DNA of 64,000 nt from Paenibacillus sp. FSL A5-0031. Lineage in GTDB: Bacteria; Bacillota; Bacilli; Paenibacillales; Paenibacillaceae. The position numbers and the translations under genes were made by a program. The stretch spans positions 1-64,000 of the forward strand of contig NZ_MRTD01000001.1 of NCBI RefSeq assembly GCF_001956295.1, in the 5' to 3' direction. Below the pieces are notes generated by a model. That model had not been told where the DNA came from, made no database searches, and worked only from the letters and a program-made list of their open reading frames with translations. Positions 16,596-25,807 of this stretch are shown here, piece after piece; the first letter of the stretch is position 1, and each line of letters starts with the position of its first letter.

Positions 16596-18893
16596 ATGAT
16601 TAAGGAAAAGTTTACTAATCATTCGAAACGAATCTGGTTTAACAAGCCTGCACAAGATTGGAATGAAGCTCTGCCAATCGGAAACGGCCGGATAGGAGGA
16701 ATGGTTTTCGGTGGCATTCGTGAGGAAAGGATCGCACTAAATGAGGACAGCGTCTGGTCTGGTCAACCCCATGAGAACGAAAACTTGTTGACTCGTCGTT
16801 CATTAGAACAAGTTCGGAACTTGCTTTTCCAAAGAAAACACAAGGAGGCACACGAGCTAGCCCATGAAACGATGCGGATGCCCAATAATCCTAATTATGG
16901 AAATTATCAGCCGCTTGGCGATCTGTTGCTCAAATTCGAATTGCCAGAGGGAGAGCCGTATGATTATGAGCGGGAATTGAATTTGAATTCAGCTATTGCA
17001 ACCACTTCGTATCAGCTCGGGAAAACACATTTTATTAATCGTGTGTTCTCCAGTTATCCTGATCAAGTGCTTGTCGTTAGGTTAGAGCAGAAAGGTGAGC
17101 AGCTAAGTGAATACGCTTGCACAGTTAGACTGGATCGGGGGCAGTCAATTAACGTAAGCTTCGATGATAACGATACGCTCAGAATGAGCGGCATGTGCGA
17201 GTACGGCGGGGTCACATTCGAAGCACAGCTTCGCGTTGTACTTGAAGGAGGCCGTATTTACCCAGTTGATAATGGCTTGCGACTCGAGGGCTTTCATACG
17301 GCAACTATTTTTGTTGCAGCTCAAACTTCTTATCGGGAGAGGCGCCCAGCAATTGCATGCAAGAAAGATTTACTTATGGCTGTAAATAAAGGCTACGAAG
17401 CGTTAAAAATCTCTCACGAATTGGATCATATGGCGTTTTTCGGAAGAGTTCAGCTGCATTTAGATGAAGGCGAAAAGGAAAACATGCCCACGGATGTTCG
17501 ACTTGAAGCAGTTCGCCACGGAGCTAATGATCCCGGTTTGATAGCACTACATTTTCATTTTGGCCGATACTTGCTTATTGCCAGCTCAAGGCCGGGGACG
17601 CTTCCCGCCAATCTTCAAGGAATATGGAACGAGAGCTTTGCGCCACCATGGTTTTCTGACTATACGATTAATATTAACCTTCAAATGAACTATTGGCTTG
17701 CAGAAACTTGTAATTTAACTGAGCTGACAGATCCGCTATTCCGTTTTCTGGAGTCATTATGTACAGAAGGAAAACGAACGGCTAATGAGCGTTACGGCAG
17801 TAATGGAATCGCTCTCGGCACCCGTACAAATCCTTGGCACACGACCACGCTACGAAATTACGTGAATTTGCTGTGGCATGAAGGAGCAGCATGGCTGGTT
17901 TCGCATATGTGGGAGCATTATTTATTTGGTGGGGATCTCGATTTCCTGAGACAGAGGGCTTATCCGTTAATAAAAGAAGCGGCACTTTTTTATCTCGATT
18001 TTATGGTGGAGCATCCACATACAGGATATCTAGTGTCAGGACCGACAACTTCACCTGAGAACCTATATCTTGCACCTGACGGCTCCACCGGAAGCCTTGA
18101 TATGAGTCCCGCAGCTACGATACAAATTATCGACGAGCTTTTTGAACAATGCTTAAAAGCTGGCTCTATAGTGGGAGAAAAAGAGGACTTTTTGAAAAAG
18201 GTTGAGAGCGCTAAGGCGCAGCTGCCTCCTTTGCGCATAGGTAAGAAAGGACAACTTATGGAGTGGTCTGAGGATTATGAGGAAATAGAACCAGGTCATC
18301 GCCATATGAGCCATCTCTATGGTCTCTATCCGGGAACAAGCATTCACGCATCAGGAAAAATAGATCTGCGCGAGGCCGCGAGACGTACCATTGAGCTGCG
18401 ATTGGCAAATGGCGGCGGTCATACTGGCTGGAGCTGCGCTTGGCTGATTTGTCTATTCGCTCGATTAGAGGACGGAAATCAAGCGGAAGTTATGATTGAG
18501 ACGCTGCTACGGCACTCTACACAATCCAATCTCTTTGATGTGTGTCCGCCATTTCAAATTGATGGTAATTTTGGCGCATCAGCGGGAGTAGCTGAAATGC
18601 TGCTCCAGAGTAATTACGATGAACTGTTCCTTCTGCCTGCGCTCCCCAATTCGTGGGCCGAAGGTTTCGTATCAGGTTTGCGCGCACGTGGCGGGTTCGA
18701 GGTTTCTATAAGCTGGGAAAATAGTTCGCTAGTTGAGGCGAAAATTGTTGCTTCCCGAGATAATGAATGTATTATTCGTTCTTCACAGCATTTTTCTAGT
18801 TATGGAAAACTTGCTTCTGTAAAACAACTTGCTCCGAATCGCGTTTATGCCAAAATGAATACCGGGGACAGCATTATCATCCGCGCTAATTAA
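16596..18893 (+). CDS. Glycoside hydrolase family 95 (alpha-L-fucosidase / alpha-L-galactosidase)
   Basis: 765 residues, normal for GH95. N-terminal beta-sandwich with WNEALPIGNGRIGGMVFGG and NEDSVWSG, then an (alpha/alpha)6 barrel. Conserved barrel motifs are NLQGIWNESFAPPWFSDYT, the Asn pair in NINLQMNYW, Glu488 in GPTTSPEN and Asp656 in IDGNFGASAG, matching the known inverting mechanism in which Asn residues activate water. No signal peptide, so it acts in the cytoplasm on imported oligosaccharide. It follows the permease by 46 bp with its own RBS and is the likely last gene of the operon. Substrate, fucose versus galactose linkage, cannot be read from sequence. Confidence 0.93.
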   Translation: MIKEKFTNHSKRIWFNKPAQDWNEALPIGNGRIGGMVFGGIREERIALNEDSVWSGQPHENENLLTRRSLEQVRNLLFQRKHKEAHELAHETMRMPNNPNYGNYQPLGDLLLKFELPEGEPYDYERELNLNSAIATTSYQLGKTHFINRVFSSYPDQVLVVRLEQKGEQLSEYACTVRLDRGQSINVSFDDNDTLRMSGMCEYGGVTFEAQLRVVLEGGRIYPVDNGLRLEGFHTATIFVAAQTSYRERRPAIACKKDLLMAVNKGYEALKISHELDHMAFFGRVQLHLDEGEKENMPTDVRLEAVRHGANDPGLIALHFHFGRYLLIASSRPGTLPANLQGIWNESFAPPWFSDYTININLQMNYWLAETCNLTELTDPLFRFLESLCTEGKRTANERYGSNGIALGTRTNPWHTTTLRNYVNLLWHEGAAWLVSHMWEHYLFGGDLDFLRQRAYPLIKEAALFYLDFMVEHPHTGYLVSGPTTSPENLYLAPDGSTGSLDMSPAATIQIIDELFEQCLKAGSIVGEKEDFLKKVESAKAQLPPLRIGKKGQLMEWSEDYEEIEPGHRHMSHLYGLYPGTSIHASGKIDLREAARRTIELRLANGGGHTGWSCAWLICLFARLEDGNQAEVMIETLLRHSTQSNLFDVCPPFQIDGNFGASAGVAEMLLQSNYDELFLLPALPNSWAEGFVSGLRARGGFEVSISWENSSLVEAKIVASRDNECIIRSSQHFSSYGKLASVKQLAPNRVYAKMNTGDSIIIRAN

Positions 18894-18943
18894 TCAAATA
18901 AGTAGAGCCCCTATATTATTCTAAACTGAAGATATAGTAGAAA

Positions 18944-18986
18944 GAACAATAAGATCACTTCACGCTTGTGATCTTTTTTGTTCTTT
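18944..18986 (+). terminator. Terminator after the GH95 operon
   Basis: AAGATCAC and GTGATCTT arms around a 9-nt loop, followed by TTTTT. It separates locus 1 from the SLH-protein gene. Confidence 0.75.
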
Positions 18987-19036
18987 CAAAAGTGACTACC
19001 ATTTAAAGGTGAAGTGATTATTTATTTTTGTTTTTT

Positions 19037-19050
19037 TGAAAGCGCTAACA
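19037..19050 (+). promoter_or_regulatory. CcpA cre site
   Basis: TGAAAGCGCTAACA matches the cre consensus TGWAANCGNTNWCA at every fixed position. It lies 128 bp upstream of the SLH beta-helix gene, suggesting carbon catabolite control. Confidence 0.65.
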
Positions 19051-19074
19051 AGAAAGCTGTGAATTTCACTTATT

Positions 19075-19084
19075 AAGGAGGTGA
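19075..19084 (+). promoter_or_regulatory. Strong Shine-Dalgarno without an ORF (STAB-SD-like)
   Basis: AAGGAGGTGA is a near-perfect anti-SD match, about 95 nt upstream of the true start, which has its own RBS. No meaningful ORF follows it. 5' ribosome-binding stabilisers of this kind are known from Bacillus thuringiensis cry mRNAs. Confidence 0.35.
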
Positions 19085-19177
19085 GAATAAGTTTCACATT
19101 AGAAAACTTGCATAGTTAAACTACGATGTATGTGTAAAATGCAGTAATTTAATGAATGGAAGGGAGTTTTAGCTATT

Positions 19178-22100
19178 ATGTTGAAAAAAATAGTATTTCA
19201 ACTAATGATGTGCACCGTTTTACTTTTTACATTTGCCATGGTTAGTTTCGCTGCAGAAATTGTGATTGATAACGGGGACCCGGGCTACTCTGAGACAGGA
19301 ACATGGGTTAACAGCAACGTATCAGGATATAAAGGTACGCCTACAAGATATTCCAATGTTGGCGAGAGAACGGTAAAATGGACGCCAACGATAACAGAGG
19401 CCGGGGAATATGAAGTCTTTATATTTAAAATTGCTAACAGCACCGCCAGTGACAAAGATGTTGATATTGAAATCGTATACGAGGGAGGTACCATTTCTAC
19501 AGAACAAGATTGGACGACGGGCTCATCAGGTTGGGTTAGTTTAGGCAAGTATCCGTTTGCTGCAGGGACATCGGGTTATGTCATGATTAATGGTGAACTA
19601 AGCGGGACAGCGACTTACACTCGTGCCGATGCGGTTAAATTCGTCTATGATACGCCTCCGATTTTAGAGCCTATAAATTACGCGCCTGTAGGTGTTTATT
19701 ATGTCGATTCCATCGATGGAAATGATTCAAATAACGGAACGAATGAAAGCTCTGCTTGGAAAACGCTTGATAAAGTTAACTCTTTCACATATCAACCCGG
19801 TTCGAAGATCTTGCTGAAGTCGGGAAGCTATTGGATAGGGCAGCTTAAGCCAAAGGGATCCGGCAGTGATGGCAATCCGATTATAATTGATATCTATGGT
19901 TCGGGTAATAAACCGATTATTGATGGAAATGGAATAACAAATACAGGTGTCGTACACCTGTATAATCAGCAATATTGGGAAATTAACAATTTAGAAATTA
20001 TGAATGATGCACTTGACGTTGCGACAAGATTTGGGATTTACATTGAGCTTTCAGATTACGGAACAGCGAATCATATTTATGTAAAAGATTGTTACGTTCA
20101 TAATATAAAAGGCGACAATTCCCATCCACACAAAGGGGTCGGTATCTTTTACTTCGTTTCAAGTACAGACACCTCCAAATTCAACGATATTCTGATCGAA
20201 AATAATACCATAAAAACCGTTGATCGATCAGGCATTATTCTCAGAAACCCGAACGATACATTTAGTACGGGTGTAGTGATCAGGAATAATTTTGTCGAAG
20301 ATATAGGTGGAGACGGAATCGTAGCCAAAACAAGTAAGGCACCATTGATGGAATACAACATCGCTAAGGACACCTCAGCTAGAGCTAATAGTGCAAACGC
20401 AGCGATTTGGACATGGTATACCGACGATGCTATCGTTCAATACAATGAATCCTATAACACGGTGCGTCTTCCGAATAACCTCGATGCAAACGGTTTTGAC
20501 AGCGATTTCAATAACAATAGAAGCATCTTCCAATACAATTATAGTCATGATAATGGCGGTGGATTTATTCTGATAATTGATTCGGGGGCCGCTTCCTTTA
20601 ATGATGGTACAATCATCAGATACAATATCAGTCAAAATGACAAAGAAAAAGTAATTAATTTATTGGGAGATATTACGAATACTCAATTTTACAATAACAC
20701 CTTTTATTTGGACAGTACTTCGACTGCCAAAATGATTGAGGTAAGAAACTTCTTCGGTATTCCTAAGACAACAAGTTTTTATAATAACATCTTTTATAAT
20801 TTAGGCAGCGGCGGATTCGACCTCCGAAAAGTAGAAAGCTTTTTGTTTGACACCAATATTTTTTACGGAGCGGCGGCGCCTGTTTCAACAGTGGACGCGG
20901 ACGTTGCGGTTGTCCATTCGATTGCAGTTGATCCCAAGCTGGTTGCCCCGGGTTCCGGCGGAGCAAACATTGATTTCAATGCTCCTACCCGACTTAGCGG
21001 CTATATGCTGCAATCGGATTCGCCAGCTATTAACGCAGGCTTAGTTATTGAGAACAATGGCGGCAAAGATTTCTGGGGTAATCCATTGTATCAAGGGAAA
21101 CCGGATATTGGCGCGTATGAAGCTACTATAGTACCTGTCCAAACGATCGATTTAATAGGGGCGTCGACGCTGATTGACACGAAAGGTGGTAGCCTGCAAT
21201 TGCATGCTGAGGTGCTGCCTGCCAATGCGTCCAACAAAGACGTGACCTGGTCTGTATATGAAGTAGACGGCACGGCAACAGGAAAGGCGACAATCGATGT
21301 TAACGGTTTGTTGACAGCATTGAAGGATGGAAAGGTGAAGGTGGTCGCAACTGCAACGGACGGTTCTGCTGTTATGGGGACAAAAGCTTTTACAATAACC
21401 GGGCAAAATGAGACTGGTAATCCTGATCCGGGAACTAATCCTGGTGCAAATTCAGGAACTGTAGTGAACGATAAACCATCCCAATATGTACTAAATGAAA
21501 ATGAAATACGTATTGATCCTGCACAAAATGGGCAAACAGCCGTAACTGTGGTCATAAACGAAAAACGACTGGTTCAGCAATTAGAGGATCTTCAGAAAAC
21601 AGAACATAAGCCTATCCTTCAGATTGTGCTTCCGGGAAAACATTCGTTAAATGCCATCGAGCTGCCACTTTCAGCTTTGTACAATCGCAAGGAAGAAAAT
21701 AAGGAAACCGTCTTGCGTATACAAAGCCACCTAGGCTCCTATGATCTTCCGTTGTCTATTCTGAGCCTTGATGGCATTGAAAGTGCAGCTAGGCTGGATG
21801 GCGTAAAATTGATTATTCGAATGAATAGAGGAACAACAAAGGATGGAGAGCAATTTGGTGAATTCATTACTGAGCGGGGCCTGAATCGAATAGGCGATCT
21901 GATCGACTACAAATTGATTATCAAAACGAAGGACAAAGAAGAAGAGCTTCGTAGCTTAGGTCGTATATTTGTTAAACGTGTAATGAATATTGATCATGTA
22001 ATTCAAGACACTTCGTCTGCAACCGCGGTTGTGATTAACCCAAATACGGGAGTGCTTGAATTTGTGCCATCCCTGTTCAAAGTGAAAAATGGCATGACAG

Positions 22101-22714
22101 AAGTAACGATTGTTCACAATACGAACAGCTTGTATGGCGTCGTTCAAAACAAGATAACGTTTGAAGATATGATCGGACATTGGGCGAAAAAAGAAGTGGA
22201 AGCTCTTGCATCGAAAATGATTATTAAAGGAACAACTGACCGCACGTTCACACCGAATAATAAAGTGACTAGAGCTCAGTTTGCTGCACTGATTGTAAGA
22301 GGGCTGGGGCTGTCTACGGAAAATGTGACGAATGTATTTACAGACGTTTCTGCAGCAAGTTGGTATGCATTGGAAGTGAATACCGCCGCCAAGTTCGGTT
22401 TAGTCCAAGGTGTAGGCAACGGCACTTTTAACCCTGAACAGCTGATTACAAGAGAACAAATGGTTGTCATGATCATGAACGCTGTTAGTCTTATTCAGGG
22501 AACTTCGATGATGGGAAATACAACGAATAATCCATTTGCTGACCAAGAGCAAGTATCGTCATATGCTCATCAAGCGGTAGTAGATGCGGTTAACAATGGT
22601 TTGATTACGGGGAAAACAGCTACAACATTTGCTCCACAAGATGCAGCTACACGCGCTCAGGCTGCAGTCATTATAAATAGAGCTTTGCAATATCTGAATT
22701 TGATTAATCTATAG
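19178..22714 (+). CDS. SLH-anchored right-handed beta-helix protein, 1178 aa
   Basis: Signal peptide (residues 1-26, ending SFAA). Residues about 28-155 form a golvesin/xanthan-lyase-type carbohydrate-associated domain (VIDNGDPGYSETGTW, RTVKWTPTITEAGEYEVFI). Residues about 165-650 are a parallel beta-helix (YYVDSIDGNDSNNGTNESSAWKTL start, PbH1-type repeats). Residues about 651-745 are an Ig-like Big_2 domain (LPANASNKDVTW). A linker domain follows, then three SLH repeats (about 990-1178, ITREQ and VTRAQ motifs) for attachment to pyruvylated cell-wall polymer. The beta-helix suggests a polysaccharide lyase or glycosidase, but no catalytic set was identified. Its place after the GH95 locus suggests it attacks the polymer whose fragments are imported. 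Confidence 0.85.
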   Translation: MLKKIVFQLMMCTVLLFTFAMVSFAAEIVIDNGDPGYSETGTWVNSNVSGYKGTPTRYSNVGERTVKWTPTITEAGEYEVFIFKIANSTASDKDVDIEIVYEGGTISTEQDWTTGSSGWVSLGKYPFAAGTSGYVMINGELSGTATYTRADAVKFVYDTPPILEPINYAPVGVYYVDSIDGNDSNNGTNESSAWKTLDKVNSFTYQPGSKILLKSGSYWIGQLKPKGSGSDGNPIIIDIYGSGNKPIIDGNGITNTGVVHLYNQQYWEINNLEIMNDALDVATRFGIYIELSDYGTANHIYVKDCYVHNIKGDNSHPHKGVGIFYFVSSTDTSKFNDILIENNTIKTVDRSGIILRNPNDTFSTGVVIRNNFVEDIGGDGIVAKTSKAPLMEYNIAKDTSARANSANAAIWTWYTDDAIVQYNESYNTVRLPNNLDANGFDSDFNNNRSIFQYNYSHDNGGGFILIIDSGAASFNDGTIIRYNISQNDKEKVINLLGDITNTQFYNNTFYLDSTSTAKMIEVRNFFGIPKTTSFYNNIFYNLGSGGFDLRKVESFLFDTNIFYGAAAPVSTVDADVAVVHSIAVDPKLVAPGSGGANIDFNAPTRLSGYMLQSDSPAINAGLVIENNGGKDFWGNPLYQGKPDIGAYEATIVPVQTIDLIGASTLIDTKGGSLQLHAEVLPANASNKDVTWSVYEVDGTATGKATIDVNGLLTALKDGKVKVVATATDGSAVMGTKAFTITGQNETGNPDPGTNPGANSGTVVNDKPSQYVLNENEIRIDPAQNGQTAVTVVINEKRLVQQLEDLQKTEHKPILQIVLPGKHSLNAIELPLSALYNRKEENKETVLRIQSHLGSYDLPLSILSLDGIESAARLDGVKLIIRMNRGTTKDGEQFGEFITERGLNRIGDLIDYKLIIKTKDKEEELRSLGRIFVKRVMNIDHVIQDTSSATAVVINPNTGVLEFVPSLFKVKNGMTEVTIVHNTNSLYGVVQNKITFEDMIGHWAKKEVEALASKMIIKGTTDRTFTPNNKVTRAQFAALIVRGLGLSTENVTNVFTDVSAASWYALEVNTAAKFGLVQGVGNGTFNPEQLITREQMVVMIMNAVSLIQGTSMMGNTTNNPFADQEQVSSYAHQAVVDAVNNGLITGKTATTFAPQDAATRAQAAVIINRALQYLNLINL

Positions 22715-22723
22715 TTGTAAAGA

Positions 22724-22798
22724 GAAATTAGAGGCTGATTCGAAATCAGCCTCTAATTTCAAGATTCCAAAAAAGGATTAATGAGACATTAATCCTTT
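22724..22798. terminator. Two hairpins between SLH protein and foldase gene
   Basis: A stem with AATTAGAGGCTGATT arms (22724-22760) is followed by a second perfect inverted repeat AAAGGATTAATG-AGA-CATTAATCCTTT (22772-22798). Neither has a strong T tail, so read-through to the next gene is likely. Confidence 0.55.
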
Positions 22799-22817
22799 AC
22801 AGTAGGGAGTGTTACCT

Positions 22818-23849
22818 TTGACAAAGAAAGGAATACTTTTAAGTTCAGTCATAATCGTACTGACTTTAATATTTTTAACAGCGCTTTTTTTCGACCATCC
22901 TCTTGATAATAATGATCAAACCGTAGCGACGATTAATGGCGAACCGATTCAAGCATCCGAATTTATGCTCATTTTGAAAAATAATTATGTTGCTAAAACG
23001 TATAACTATTTTTCAAACAAGTATGGGATATATGATTTTAAGGATTTTTGGTTCAATGTTTACGGTGATGAAAAACCAATCGAATATGCTAAAAAAATGG
23101 CCTTGAAAGAAATGGTGAAAATTAAATCAGAACAAATGCTGACGAGGCAATATGGAGTTATTAACGATATTTCCTACGCTGCGTTGTTGAAAGAGTTAGA
23201 GAAAGAAAATAAAAGAAGAAAAACTGCTGTTGAAAATAACCAGGTTATTTACGGTCCAAAGCAATATAGCGAATATCAATACTTTTCTCATGTATTTACG
23301 AACAATGTTTTAGAGCTTAAGAAAATACTTGGCCAAAAAAAGTTTAATATGAAAGAAAGTGACTTATTGGATGAATATGAGAATTTAAAAGAAAAGTATT
23401 TTATGGGGGCATATCAGATTAAAGTTGAGAAGTTTACTATGAACAAAAACGAGCATGCACACACGTTTATGAAAAAATTGGAATTAGGTTTACAAAATGG
23501 CGATTCCTTGGAGAAGCTAAAAAACATCAATAAGGTTATCAAGATTGAAACTCAAACGTTTAATGAAATTACCGCCAAAACGGACTATGATTTAAATCCG
23601 CAATTACTTAGTGAAGCCCAAAAATTAAGTGTTGGTGAAATAAGTAATATTATTGATGAAAATAATACTCTCACGATAATAAAATGTATGGAGAATAAAG
23701 AAAGAGGTTTTCAAGATTTTAACGAAGTTAAGGCACAAGTTAAAAAAATTTTTTTAGAACAGAAATATGAAGAGTTGGTTCAAAATGTTATTGAAGAGGC
23801 GGATGTGAAAATTGTTGAAAAAATTTATAATAATTTAAATGTTGAGTAA
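22818..23849 (+). CDS. PrsA/SurA-like exported foldase (peptidyl-prolyl isomerase-like)
   Basis: About 343 residues from TTG 22818 (AGGGAG upstream; GTG 22809 is less well placed). One N-terminal membrane segment (ILLSSVIIVLTLIFLTALFF) with no lipobox Cys. It then has TVATINGEPIQASEFMLILK, the SurA_N/PrsA start pattern, and a helical region. The PPIC-like segment with KLSVGEISNIIDENNTLTIIKCMENKERGFQDFNEVKAQV resembles parvulin foldases. The isomerase core looks divergent, so a chaperone-only role is possible. Its position after the large SLH protein suggests it helps that protein fold outside the membrane. Confidence 0.65.
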   Translation: MTKKGILLSSVIIVLTLIFLTALFFDHPLDNNDQTVATINGEPIQASEFMLILKNNYVAKTYNYFSNKYGIYDFKDFWFNVYGDEKPIEYAKKMALKEMVKIKSEQMLTRQYGVINDISYAALLKELEKENKRRKTAVENNQVIYGPKQYSEYQYFSHVFTNNVLELKKILGQKKFNMKESDLLDEYENLKEKYFMGAYQIKVEKFTMNKNEHAHTFMKKLELGLQNGDSLEKLKNINKVIKIETQTFNEITAKTDYDLNPQLLSEAQKLSVGEISNIIDENNTLTIIKCMENKERGFQDFNEVKAQVKKIFLEQKYEELVQNVIEEADVKIVEKIYNNLNVE

Positions 23850-23920
23850 TATATGAAACAGTGCTTAGGAATCAACCCGCGAGCGATTTGGTTTGCAGGT
23901 TACGTATGTAACACTAAAAA

Positions 23921-24012
23921 CTACAGGTTCAGGACAGGACTCTCCACTCCTATCCAAATCCTATAGTGCTCATTATGAGTACGGACCACCCTTCGGGGTG
24001 GTTTTTTTTTGA
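23921..24012. repeat. Repeat B, copy 2, with UUCG terminator
   Basis: CTACAGGTTCAGGACAGG, CTCTCCACTCCTATCC, then ATGAGTACGG and the perfect hairpin ACCACCC-TTCG-GGGTGGT (23985-24002) with a T run. The hairpin block is identical to that at 30001-30037. Confidence 0.65.
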
Positions 24013-24019
24013 GAAAAAT

Positions 24020-24209
24020 AAAACCTTATTATTCTTCTAGGATGATTTTGTGTAGATAATCTCTTGTTTTTCATCCCATCTAAAGTAAATTTGTATGGTT
24101 CTGTTTGGAATATAATAAGTTCTGTTATGATACGTTTATCTCGTGGGTCTAGATCAAGTTCAAATGCGATTGCAAGTTCACTAAGAAGGTCACCAAAATT
24201 CCCATACAA
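24020..24209 (-). pseudogene. Fragment of an unrecognised protein gene
   Basis: On the minus strand the frame reads YGNFGDLLSELAIAFELDLDPRDKRIITELIIF and then loses its sense. The fragment at 31870-32095 encodes a related sequence (GSSDDLLNELAIAFEIGF, PLDKRIMTELII). Both lie just past a T-tailed hairpin, as 3' ends of a gene convergent on it. The family is not known to me. Confidence 0.4.
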
Positions 24210-24291
24210 ATTATTAATTTTGGTATTAGCATTTTTATAAGCTTTTTATTATTTTCTTTTTGGGTTTATATTCTTTTCGAAGTTGATGGGA

Positions 24292-25026
24292 TCAAAGTAG
24301 TCCGGAAATCTGTGCACTGCATTCCTTCAATTTTTTACTTACCGCACGGTCTCTCTTTCGGCTTAATCGTGCAGCAGGGCCGGATATAGCCAATGCTGCG
24401 ATTACTTTACCATTATAAAATATTGGTGCAGCTACGCAGCGTAAACCTACTTCTGTTTCTTCATCATCAATGGCGTATCCTTGTTGACGGATTACATTTA
24501 GATGCTCTTTTAATAAATGGTTGTCGTCAAAAGTATGCTTTGTTGCTTTGTGCTGGGTAAGATGTGTAAGCATTTTTTTTTGTTGTTCATCGCTTAGGTG
24601 TGCCAGAATAACTTTCCCAAAGGCACTTAGATGGGCATAAGCGGAATCACCTACGCGTGTGTGGCTACGGATGGCATGATTACCCTCCACCACTTGTACT
24701 GTCATGACATTCATCCCATCTAAAACTCCGATATATGCGGTTTCGCCTAGTTCCAGTGCTAATTGATGCAAGGATGGAACAACTAACCAATTAAGTCGAG
24801 TGTTTGCAGATGATGAATGGTGCTCCTTTAATTCAGAAGCTTTGTACGTGAGACCATCTTTTTGAATAAAACCTGTCATTTCCAGCGTATAGAGCAGACG
24901 AAAAGTTGTAGACTTGTTAAGGTTAAACCGGTGCATAATCTCAGTCAGTCTCATGGGTGCACCTTTCTGCAATGCGTCTAGAATTAGTAGTCCTTTTTTT
25001 AGGGTTGCAACCTCATATTGTTTCAT
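24292..25026 (-). CDS. IclR-family transcriptional regulator
   Basis: 244 residues with AGAGGTGAAAC as RBS. N-terminal winged HTH (LLILDALQKGAPMRLTEIMHRFNLNKSTTFRLLYTLEMTGF, about 8-60). C-terminal IclR effector domain (about 75-244) with GETAYIGVLDGMNVMTVQ, AHLSAFGKVILAHL and DDEETEVGLRCVAAPIFYNGKVIAALAISGPAARL. It is in the same direction as the UPF0303 and MFS genes upstream and may regulate them. Confidence 0.9.
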   Translation of the reverse strand: MKQYEVATLKKGLLILDALQKGAPMRLTEIMHRFNLNKSTTFRLLYTLEMTGFIQKDGLTYKASELKEHHSSSANTRLNWLVVPSLHQLALELGETAYIGVLDGMNVMTVQVVEGNHAIRSHTRVGDSAYAHLSAFGKVILAHLSDEQQKKMLTHLTQHKATKHTFDDNHLLKEHLNVIRQQGYAIDDEETEVGLRCVAAPIFYNGKVIAALAISGPAARLSRKRDRAVSKKLKECSAQISGLL

Positions 25027-25201
25027 TGTTTCACCTCTAAGCCTCTTTATATATTGTCTTCATGACTATCAATGCAGTTTCAGATTTACTGAATGTGGGA
25101 AATTTTAGTATTTATTTTGGAACTATTAATATTAATATTGATTCTGATTTGTCAGATCCCTTAATTCACTGCAACACAGGTCCCCGTATTTTTGTGAAAT
25201 G

Positions 25202-25219
25202 GTGAGCACACATGCTCAC
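25202..25219. promoter_or_regulatory. Palindrome upstream of the IclR gene
   Basis: GTGAGC-ACACAT-GCTCAC is a perfect 6-bp inverted repeat, about 175 bp upstream of the IclR-type start. It could be an operator for that regulator. The rest of 25027-25282 holds no gene. Confidence 0.35.
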
Positions 25220-25282
25220 ATATGCACGATAGGGATGAATAGGTTACATAGAAAGTAGCTTTTGATGAACTGATTATGAATG

Positions 25283-25319
25283 AAAAAGAGAGGGAAAGAG
25301 CTTTACGCCCAACCCTCTC
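25283..25319 (-). terminator. Terminator of the MFS-UPF0303 unit
   Basis: Read on the minus strand, GAGAGGG and CCCTCTC arms are followed by TTTTT, 30-65 bp past the UPF0303 stop. Confidence 0.65.
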
Positions 25320-25348
25320 ATCATTAAAGTGGCCATAACCATGACCAC

Positions 25349-25807
25349 TTATTCTCCTTTTAAAAACAGGCGAATGCCCTCAACTGCGTAAGCATGATCT
25401 AAGTCGCCCGTCAAGCCTCCGACCGTTACAGACCCGGCTACGCCAACACCTTTGACACGGATGGGAATAGAACCGCCAACTGCTTGATACTCTGCATTGG
25501 ATAACAGAGAGTGTTCTTCATGAGATGCACCGCTTTGGATAAAGCGCTGGTTGATGTAGGCAGAACTGCGATTATAGTGATCGACGATCCGTTTTTTACG
25601 AAATAACCATACGTAATTCTCTTCCGAAGTACCATCCATTAGATGCGTAAACACAGGAACTCGGTTACGTTCAATATGCACGGCCACCGCTACGTTGTTT
25701 TCTTGGGCATACTGCACAATCCGATTGCCAATGGCGAGCGCATCTTTATGGCTAAAACTTGTAAATTCCAATTCTTTCTCTAATAGGTCTAATGATTTCA
25801 AGTTCAT
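25349..25807 (-). CDS. UPF0303 / heme-degrading-domain (HbpS-like) protein
   Basis: 152 residues. The family signature is clear: ALAIGNRIVQYAQENNVAVAVHIERN, GTSEENYVWLFRKKRIVDHYNRSSAY and GVGVAGSVTVGGLTGDLDHAYAVEGIR. This Haem_degrading/GlcG-like fold is found in HbpS-type sensors and uncharacterised UPF0303 proteins; the ligand is not known. The start ATG directly abuts the MFS stop codon, so the two are co-translated. Confidence 0.85.
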   Translation of the reverse strand: MNLKSLDLLEKELEFTSFSHKDALAIGNRIVQYAQENNVAVAVHIERNRVPVFTHLMDGTSEENYVWLFRKKRIVDHYNRSSAYINQRFIQSGASHEEHSLLSNAEYQAVGGSIPIRVKGVGVAGSVTVGGLTGDLDHAYAVEGIRLFLKGE

